Shown here one piece after another: positions 56,877-64,000 of a stretch of 64,000 bases of DNA. How positions within the stretch are numbered: position 1 is the stretch's first letter; each line of letters begins with the position of its first letter. Source of the stretch: Mastigias papua (taxonomy: Eukaryota; Cnidaria; Scyphozoa; Rhizostomeae; Mastigiidae); contig OZ025287.1 in the NCBI GenBank assembly GCA_964019165.1, positions 3,276,017 through 3,340,016 of the forward strand, in the 5' to 3' direction. The notes below the pieces were generated by a model that saw nothing but the letters and a program-made list of their open reading frames with translations, was not told where the DNA came from and did not search any database. A program made the translations under genes and the position numbers.

Positions 56877-57023
56877 CCTTGTTTACACTAGCGATATTTA
56901 TCCGGATAAAACGTTATCCGGATAGGCCTCCCATTTACACATAAAAATTTATTCGGTGAAATATTTATTCAAATTGCCGCACAAATATTCATCCGGATAA
57001 ATATCTCCAGTGTAAACGAGCTC
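56877..57023. mobile_element. Small MITE with GTTTACACT...ATATTTATCCGGAT ends
   Basis: A 147-bp element with inverted ends (GTTTACACTAGCGATATTT on the left, GTTTACACTGGAGATATTT reversed on the right), followed by ATCCGGATAA words on each side. The duplication is not clear. Confidence 0.65.
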
Positions 57024-57332
57024 TTGATCATATTTTCAGATAGGTGCCGGCAAAGATAAATTGATTGCTAAAAGCTTCCTATTTTCGTTTAAAATCAACA
57101 TCTTTAGCCTTCCTCAAAATTCCTAACCTATGATAAATTTTACTAAATATGTAAAGTGATTCTTTGGGCTTTTGTGGACATAGGGACTTTCCTACATACC
57201 GGAAAGTATCGGAAGGTGTTAAAAGCCAGACCTTTCAAAGTGGTATATTTCTCAACTATTCGATGGTAGAGAGCATTCAGCCGCAGGCAGCGTTAACTTG
57301 GCTGTAAATTGATCCTGTGATTCACATCCTGT

Positions 57333-58549
57333 GATTACGCATCCTAACGATAACGGTAACGATACCGTTAAGAGTCACGAGAGCACACAATGCCAACGCA
57401 CAGAAAACATGAGTGCAGGCACATGCATCTCTAGAACCACAGGGCTGCGAGGTTCTAGCATTTGGCGGGAAGATGTTCTCTATTGCACTGAACTCATCTA
57501 CTCGCAATTTTCAGAGTATTATTAACAAAGTCCTATAATCAAATATGGCTCTTCAACGAGATATTATAGATGCACTTAATTTAGCACGTGGAACTGATGT
57601 CATCGACGACATGGATTATCACTTGTTGTTTAATGTGAATAAGGTGAATAGACCTAACCTCGAGATTCCATACTGGCAATACCAGCGTTTTGATCTTGAC
57701 AGAATGACCATGCAAGGTAGAATTTAGATTCACGAAAAACGACATCTATGACCTTGTAGATATTATGCTGATGCCAAAAATTCTCGATTTTTCACCTTAA
57801 GCTTGGACAATAAATGGTGGACGCGTTCTCTCATAGCCCTGGATGACACGTCAAACCTAGGGGTCTGTATTTTCAATACTGTATTGGTGATTTTGGTCCA
57901 TGCATCCTTCTCTCGACAGCCCCAGGCTTTATTTGCCAAACGTCAGAAAACATTATCTCTCTCAGCATCATGCAATCATGCTGAAGGGTCAATCTGGATC
58001 GCTTCCTTAAAGCCAAACAAGTTATCATAATGTACCCTTGCCTAGATAGATCTGAAGTTTCTGTGGAGTTAAGCTACTGCTAAAGGATTGAACAAGTCTT
58101 GTAATGTGACTTAAATCATATTATGCATCAATCAAAATAGGACGATGACTCTTATGAATTTTGGCCTAAGTTTCCTTCACGCTCCATAGTTATAAAACTT
58201 GAAACATTAAAGGAATGCTTCTTACCTTGTCAGATTTAATAAATTTTGACTATCTATTTCAATCTCAGGACCTCTCGACACCAATATATACCGCGCAAGA
58301 TAGCAAACGTATGGCTTGCAAGTTACCGTTTCCCTGACCGTTATGTTTACCCTGTTAAAGTTCTGGAAACAATGGGCCAGAACGGTAACGTTATGGTATT
58401 CCCCCATGTAAAAAGCTGCACACATGATAATATGTGTGACAGATTTCAGCGCGCGTGATATGAAGGGGTATCCCCATGGAGTTGAACGGAGAACAATAGA
58501 TGATGACGTCTTAACGTTATCGTTAGCGTTATCGTTAGGATGCGTAATC
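57333..58549 (+). mobile_element. DNA transposon with GATTACGCATCCTAACG ends and transposase remnant
   Basis: It is 1,217 bp long. The left 40 bp (GATTACGCATCCTAACGATA, then ACGGTAACGATACCGTTAAG) is mirrored at 58510-58549. The inside has a degraded DDE_Tnp_4/Harbinger-type transposase start. Target duplication not obvious. Confidence 0.75.
57545..57800 (+). pseudogene. Harbinger/DDE_Tnp_4-type transposase N-terminal remnant
   Basis: ATG 57545 opens MALQRDIIDALNLARGTDVI and runs to YWQYQRFDLDRMT; after a small indel near 57711 the homology passes to another frame with EFRFTKNDIYDLVDIM. This order (a Tyr/Arg-rich stretch, then EFRF.K.DI) is familiar from the N-terminal part of HARBI1-like transposases. 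The catalytic part is absent. Confidence 0.6.
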
Positions 58550-58988
58550 TCTCTCACTGGCCCTCTTTGACACTGTCACGGAAGTTTTGGGTTCGGATGT
58601 CGCAAACCTGAATTCAGGAACTTTGTGCAACTTGCTGCTCTACGGTAGCTCCAATTTGACTCTGGTTGACAACAGGATAATTATAGAAGCAACAATTGAT
58701 TATATTAAAAAAGCAAACAGGTTAACTTGATTTCTGGCTGTTGGCGCGCTGCCTAGGTGGGAGGGAAAAGTTTCATTTACCTTTCACTTGGGCGGCGGTT
58801 TAATAGCCGTAAACCAGAGCAATTTAAAGGACTTACTTTACTATCTTAGCTGCTCTTTTGGCAGTTCCACACTAAGCCATCTAAATTTTCCAGATACCTG
58901 GCAATCTTCATCATTGTACTCTCAAATTTCGATTTGATAGTGCATAACTGATGGACATTTAAAATGAAAGGGTTATACCCATTGCAAG

Positions 58989-59321
58989 TGTAACGATTTG
59001 GGGTTCTTTTGATAGCGTTGAGGGGACACGCTTAGGCCCAGAGGCCTAAGCTCAGACAAGCGCAACAAAACACGACTGCTTTCTATGCCAGTATATAATC
59101 TAACTAAACTAATCACATGGATTCATTCGATAATATAATAAATCGTACGGTGACACAATACAGATAAAAATCTCTTAACACATTCATAATTAAACATAGC
59201 ACGACATTGCAAGGAGACTGTACGGTAACACCAACATGGAGACAGGAAACACAATTCACAATCACATATGACATCCAACACAACTTGTACTGTACACGAC
59301 TTCAACCCAGGACGTTACACT
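58989..59321 (-). mobile_element. LTR (3' or solo) of a Ty3/Gypsy-like retrotransposon
   Basis: On the minus strand the 333-bp segment starts TGTAACG and ends CGTTACA. It contains a TATATA box about one third of the way in and is preceded by a polypurine tract (a G-run then AGAG, at 59322-59336), the primer site expected just before a 3' LTR. No five-base duplication and no coding region were found next to it. Confidence 0.55.
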
Positions 59322-59765
59322 CTCCCCCCCCCCGTAAACGGAAAATTTTACTGTTTCACATTGAATTGTTCGAGCAGTCCTAAAAATAAAAAACATAAAC
59401 AGTCCACAGTCTGAGAAGGCCCTGAGGCAAAACTCGGCAGGCGAAGGTAGTGCCTACAACATCACCCGGTGTTATCCGACTTCTTCACAGCAAACCTTTG
59501 GAACGAAAAATCCATAACATCAACTTAGACAAGTTCACTCTAAACTGCAACACGTCTATTCGCTTTTTTCACATGAATGATAGATTTCTGAAAATTGTAA
59601 GTGTCGTTCTTGGTGGAGGCCAGATGACCTTGTGTCTTCCTACGCCAGGAACGGTACAGTATATAAGTATTATTAGTTATAGTTATTTTTAATTGAGGTA
59701 TATATATATATACATATATATAAACATCTTGTGTCACGTATCAATGGAATTATTAACAACAAAAT

Positions 59766-60042
59766 CAGAGTCCAGAAGAAGTCACGGCTCCGCGGCTCTG
59801 AGCCAGATGAAGATTTTGCCTTCTATGTTGTATGTGAGAAAGGTTTAGTAACTTTTATCAGCAATCCATCTTTAGCCAAATTTTCAATTGTGACATCGCA
59901 TAGTGCCTCTACAGCTCAAGTTTTCGAGACATACAGAATGTAGAGTTAAAGAACTTTGACTACTTTTGATTGTCTTAAAAGAGGAAGGGCCATGATGACG
60001 ATTTGACAGCCAAAGGAAGGTTGGACATTTTTCTGGACTCTG
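59766..60042 (+). mobile_element. hAT-type MITE, copy 4
   Basis: A 277-bp copy of the CAGAGTCCAG family with a perfect 8-bp duplication AACAAAAT (59758-59765, 60043-60050). The inside aligns with copies 2 and 3 (GTCACGGCTCC, GGTTTAGTAA). Confidence 0.92.
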
Positions 60043-60367
60043 AACAAAATGTCAAAAATGTCTGCACAAAATCAGAGCAGAATGATTCGGTGATACTAGG
60101 GCACGTGTCTCACACGTTTACGGAAGGTAAAATAGCGCTCTCCAAATGTGAGAAAATGACCGTTATCTGGAGAAAAGCCTATGAGCGAGACTCTTACAAA
60201 TTAGAGTGGTCCCTTTGATTGCTTTGACACAAAATAAAGCTTTTTTACATTCAAGTTCTATATTGTCTTGCGTGGATCTTCCCTATTTTTAATGAGCACT
60301 TGAAGTGAGTGAAGGAATTGGCTATCTTACTTTCTCTCTTCTCTGTTATTCTATCACTCTACAAAAG

Positions 60368-60803
60368 TACACGCTCTGTTATAAGGATCCTAGCTCAAGG
60401 CCTAGTTAAAAAAGTTCCTTATTTTCGGACTTCCAGTGGTCAAATTATGGCACTAAAAGTTGCTTAATAGTTCCTTAATTTTAGCTCCATATTCAGTGCC
60501 ATACATATGGTACAGACACAAGTAAACATTGAAGTTCTGAATTTTACCTTTAAATTTTGGCTATAACTTAAGACCAACGAAACACGAAACGCTTGACACA
60601 AGCACAACAAACAATCTATGCTGGCTTTGGCAGCAGATGAATGGAACCGGATTCCTAATTCTTGATTGATTGCAGATATAAAAATTTTTCAAATTCGAAA
60701 GTCCCTTAAGGAATTTTCCTACAGTAGTGTAAATTCTTTAAATATTTTGGCATTCTACATGTAGGTTCCTTGTAAAGTGGTCCCTTATAAAAAACAGCTT
60801 GCA
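60368..60803 (-). mobile_element. TA-flanked MITE, copy C, inverted and diverged
   Basis: It matches the 461-bp family in reverse orientation (TACACGCTCTGTTATAAGG at the left; CTACATGTAGGTTCCTTG near the right). Its centre (about 60555-60690) is replaced by unrelated sequence, and the right end has decayed (CTTATAAAAAACAGCTT). Confidence 0.65.
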
Positions 60804-61693
60804 ATCAGACGTTTCATACTTTCGTTGGTGCGAGACGAAGCGCACTTTCAGAGTTTCAGCATGCTACAGTGCCAAAGTACACTTCCGCGTTTTAGCGCGA
60901 CAGGGAGTTCCCCGATCCCTTCATTCATTTCATTTTCTTTTTATCAATATTTACACACGATATACCTTTCAGAATTTAAAATAAAATAAACAAATAACCT
61001 ATTCACAATATTTGTTTAAAGACAAAAAATAAGTAAATAAACTGCTGCTCTACCAAGGGGTCGTGTCAGGGTCCTTTGATAGGTTCAAAAGATATTCTCT
61101 AAAACTTGTTCTAAAATGAGCGACCCCTCTTTTCTGAAAGACTACAATTCAAAAAGAGCTGCAACTTCATACACAGCATAAATATAAATATATGAAATAT
61201 ATAAATATATGCATATATATATATATATATATATAACTCACTAGCCTCTAAACTAGAGGTTTTAAAAGTCTTTAAGATATTCAGGAAAAAGAACTGCTTA
61301 ACATTTGGCATTTAGCTTCATCAGAAGGTTTATACCGTATATGTAGCTAACCTCAGAGTCACATCCGTGCAGTATATGCATGCAAAGGAGACTAAATCAG
61401 AAATATTTACTTTTCTTGAACGCAAGCGTTGTGAGAGATATCTTTACCAGTACTCAAGTACCAAGGAAGATATGTATCGAAAGGTGTTCAACAAAGCTAT
61501 ACAGTATTACCCTGCCACTAAGAACCTAACTTATAAGAAACTGCAGCCTGCCAGATTGCACCACATCCACCCTTATATAAGAAACCAATCAGCCTGAAAT
61601 TATAAATTAGGTTTCATAAACATAATATTGATTGGAAAAATGGTAATCCCCAACCACTTTATAATACAAGACTCAACGGACATTATAACATAA
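60804..61693. other. No gene recognised
   Basis: AT-rich spacer with a short AT run near 61210-61234. Open frames under 80 codons have no motif I know. Confidence 0.5.
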
Positions 61694-62143
61694 GGGATCA
61701 TTCAAAAAGTACGTAACGGAAAAAACTGCCATTTTGACCCCCCAACCCCTATGTAACGGCTTGTCACAATCGAGCTGATACCCCCTCTTTGCTACGTAAC
61801 ATTCTGGCATGAAACCCCCCTCCACAACACCATACTAACATTGTTTAAATGAACATATTCAGCAAGACAATTAAATTAAGTCTCAAAATCGCAGAAATTT
61901 AAGAATGATTGGGGATAATAGAAGACTCAGGCCCTTTAAGGTCTGAAACTCTTTCCTTATTTGAGTACTTTCAGAAAGCATTCATCAGAAAGTGAAAATG
62001 TGAAAACAATGCACTAAAATTTTGGCGTTACGTAACAAAAGTAATTTAACCCCCCACACCCCTCATATTTTTCATAACAGTTTGTCACAAAATTGGCACA
62101 TACCCACCTACCCCATACAGCTACGTACTTTTTGAATGACCCC
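61694..62143. mobile_element. TAA-flanked MITE, GGGRTCATTCAAAAAGTACGT family
   Basis: A 450-bp element with ends GGGATCATTCAAAAAGTACG and, reversed, GGGGTCATTCAAAAAGTACG, and TAA at both sides (61691-61693, 62144-62146). GTTACGTAAC-like words repeat near both ends. The three-base TAA duplication fits PIF/Harbinger or a relative. Confidence 0.82.
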
Positions 62144-62246
62144 TAATACAAACATTATGTGTCTAGGAAACAAAACTGCAATTATAGAGTAAATATAATA
62201 CTGTATATCAATCAAATTGATGCATTCTTTTGAAACATTTAGGCAC

Positions 62247-62535
62247 TACACCTTTTGTTTTATAAGAAAAACACTTTTTCCCTGAGGCTCAATTTTCTAC
62301 TTTTCACGAATTTGAGGCTGAGATTTTCTTAACTTTTGCAGGAATAAAATGGCTGAAACAGGCTACTCTGTATTTGTTGGGCCACTATAAGTCTCGATCT
62401 TTGTACGAGAGTTTGCAAAAATGAGCCAATATCAATGTCTGACATGTAAAGAAGATGAACTGTGATTTTCCTAGCATTTTCTGGAACTTGAGCCTTGTGA
62501 CTTTTTGAGCCTCATTTTCTTATAAAAAAGGTGTA
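62247..62535. mobile_element. 289-bp TA-flanked MITE with TTTTATAAGAAAA ends
   Basis: Inverted ends TACACCTTTTGTTTTATAAG and TACACCTTTTTTATAAGAAA (right end reversed). Close to the 461-bp family in its ends but with different inside sequence (TTGAGGCTGAG and GAGCCTTGTGAC words). Confidence 0.75.
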
Positions 62536-62849
62536 TTTGGTGAGTTTCTTGTTGTAAATATAAGAAGTCATTCATTTTGTTTTATGTTTTATTTTCCCAT
62601 TTATAAGAAACCAAGGCGCCTGCTTTTACCTAATGAGTTTCTCAGTGACGGAGTAATACTGTATTGATTTTTAAAATTTAATATTCTTTGATGAAAATCT
62701 TCAACATCATTGATGAAGATTCTTATCGAAATGTATGCAAGTTTAAAAAGAAAAATAAATTCTTGACAACTGCGGAATTCAACTGTACACATTAAATGTG
62801 CTTACGGCTATGAAGTCATATAAATTCCAGCAGGGATAAAATGTGTTTT

Positions 62850-63317
62850 GGGGCCATTCAAAATTACGTAACGCCCGAGGGGTGGGGAAGTATGGTCGTT
62901 TTTGTTACGAACAGTTACGAAAATCTAGAGGAGGTGGGGATCATAGCTCTTTTGTTACGCAACAGAGATTTTTTTGAAATGTATCTTTTCTTGCAATTAC
63001 ATCAAGGTTGAGGCTGAAATTCAACGCTGTTTGCGTATGTATGTATCATCCAATTTTCGGGAACATTGTTGTGGCCTTTGCAAACACTTCTAAATGCCAT
63101 TTGTGCCACTTCAGGATGTTTCTTTAACTTCTGCTTTGGAAGGGTCTCGAATATAAGAATAAATTACCAAAGTCACACATCGATAGGGGGGTCTTAAGAC
63201 TTGAAATGTTATGTAGCAAGGGGGTGGGTAGTGCTAGATTTGTGACGATGCATTACAAGGGGTGCGGGGTGGTGAAAATGGGCAAATTTGGGTTTTACGT
63301 ACTAATGGGATGGCCTC
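62850..63317. mobile_element. MITE with GGGGCCATTCAAAATTACGTAAC end
   Basis: The left end GGGGCCATTCAAAATTACGT and the right end reversed (GAGGCCATCCCATTAGTACGT) are an imperfect inverted pair related to the family at 61694. TTACG words and G-runs repeat inside. Possible TTT duplication at the edges. Confidence 0.55.
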
Positions 63318-63329
63318 TTTGTACATATG

Positions 63330-63652
63330 TGTATACCAGTCATGTAGCTGGCTCTGCTTAGCCAGGGGGGCAGTTTGGTATAAAATTTTTTCAAGGGGGG
63401 CGGACAACATAACCTATTTGAGGATCATTCACTCTTTATGTAATGCCTCTAACAGGGAGGGAAGGTACCTTGATTTATACTAGATTGTTTCATTGATATG
63501 GAAGGCAATTCTGTGAAGTGTTACAAGAGAGGGAGGGTCTCATAATCAATCAGTAAAATTGGTAATAGACTATAGGGGGGCGGAATTGACAAGTAAAACG
63601 GATTTGGGGGCACCGCGCCCCTCGCCCCCCTCAGCTACGTGGCTGGCGTATA
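63330..63652. mobile_element. MITE with GTAGCTGGCT-type inverted ends
   Basis: ATACCAGTCATGTAGCTGG near 63332 is inverted as ATACGCCAGCCACGTAGCTG at 63633-63652 (reversed), with runs of GGGGGG just inside both ends. No coding sequence. The remaining 63653-64000 has no recognised feature. Confidence 0.5.
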
Positions 63653-64000
63653 TCAGGATGTAGGAGCTAAAATAAAAGTTGGGGAGGGGGCTACCAAACT
63701 GCCTATCCGAATGAAGAAGAGAGGCCAAGCTGCATGGACCATGCTGATTGTTCCTTGGCGGTTTGAGAAGAAATTCCCCGAACAAAATTGGACTTGTGCC
63801 CACCCAGAATGCATTGACGTCAATTCAACTTCAAATGCCGTCATGCTTCATAGGTGCATGGTAAGGGGATTCCCAGAACAAAAATAACGTGAATGTTAGC
63901 AGGGAAGGAAGAGGAGAAGTTCTGGCAGGTAACCCATGCATGTAAGTCTGTAGAAAAATCCAAAGACAACATGGGCAAAATGGCAAGGCTGATGTTGGAT

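Noticed and set aside
63639..63887. Overlapping 60-80-codon frames near the right edge
   Set aside because: No motif, and they partly overlap the inverted end of a MITE.

Overview
The window looks like nuclear DNA of a non-vertebrate animal. It has spliced genes with GT/AG introns of 0.1-4 kb, long AT and GT microsatellites, many short inverted-repeat elements, and remnants of BEL, LINE, piggyBac, hAT and Harbinger elements. The species cannot be fixed from sequence alone. No bacterial operons, rRNA genes or CRISPR arrays are visible.

Region 1 (about 1-29.5 kb, minus strand) is one giant gene. I could join 15 coding exons with matching splice phases from the ATG at 29548 down to 245. They give at least 5,346 residues, nearly all charged coiled coil, and one exon of 8,056 nt codes for about 2,685 of them. 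The N-terminus (M-F-G-R-L-S-Q-L-A) and repeated lysine-rich blocks inside the coil recall giantin (GOLGB1), so I call it a golgin/giantin-like tether candidate. The C-terminus is not resolved. Its introns carry a 3'-truncated BEL retrotransposon in antisense, a hAT-type MITE, TA-flanked MITEs, a foldback element and large microsatellites.

Region 2 (29.5-40 kb) holds a three-exon minus-strand gene at 32443-37616. It would make an 898-residue secreted protein that starts with a signal peptide, then has a basic, His-rich part, an Ala-rich helical part and a disordered acidic part. I recognise no family. A second minus-strand reading frame of similar composition lies at 38996-39835.

Region 3 (40-64 kb) has no host gene that I can support. 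It is a dense patchwork of transposable elements whose ends can often be set to the base by target-site duplications. These are hAT MITEs with 8-bp duplications, Harbinger-like elements with TTA or TAA duplications and transposase or Myb-like remnants, a piggyBac deletion copy with ATAA duplications, a nearly full-length LINE broken by one frameshift, CR1/L2-like LINE pieces, a solo or 3' LTR, and a 461-bp MITE family. Several are nested: two different transposons sit inside one MITE at 47.8-50.9 kb, and two hAT elements sit in or at the edge of one LINE fragment at 45.6-46.8 kb.
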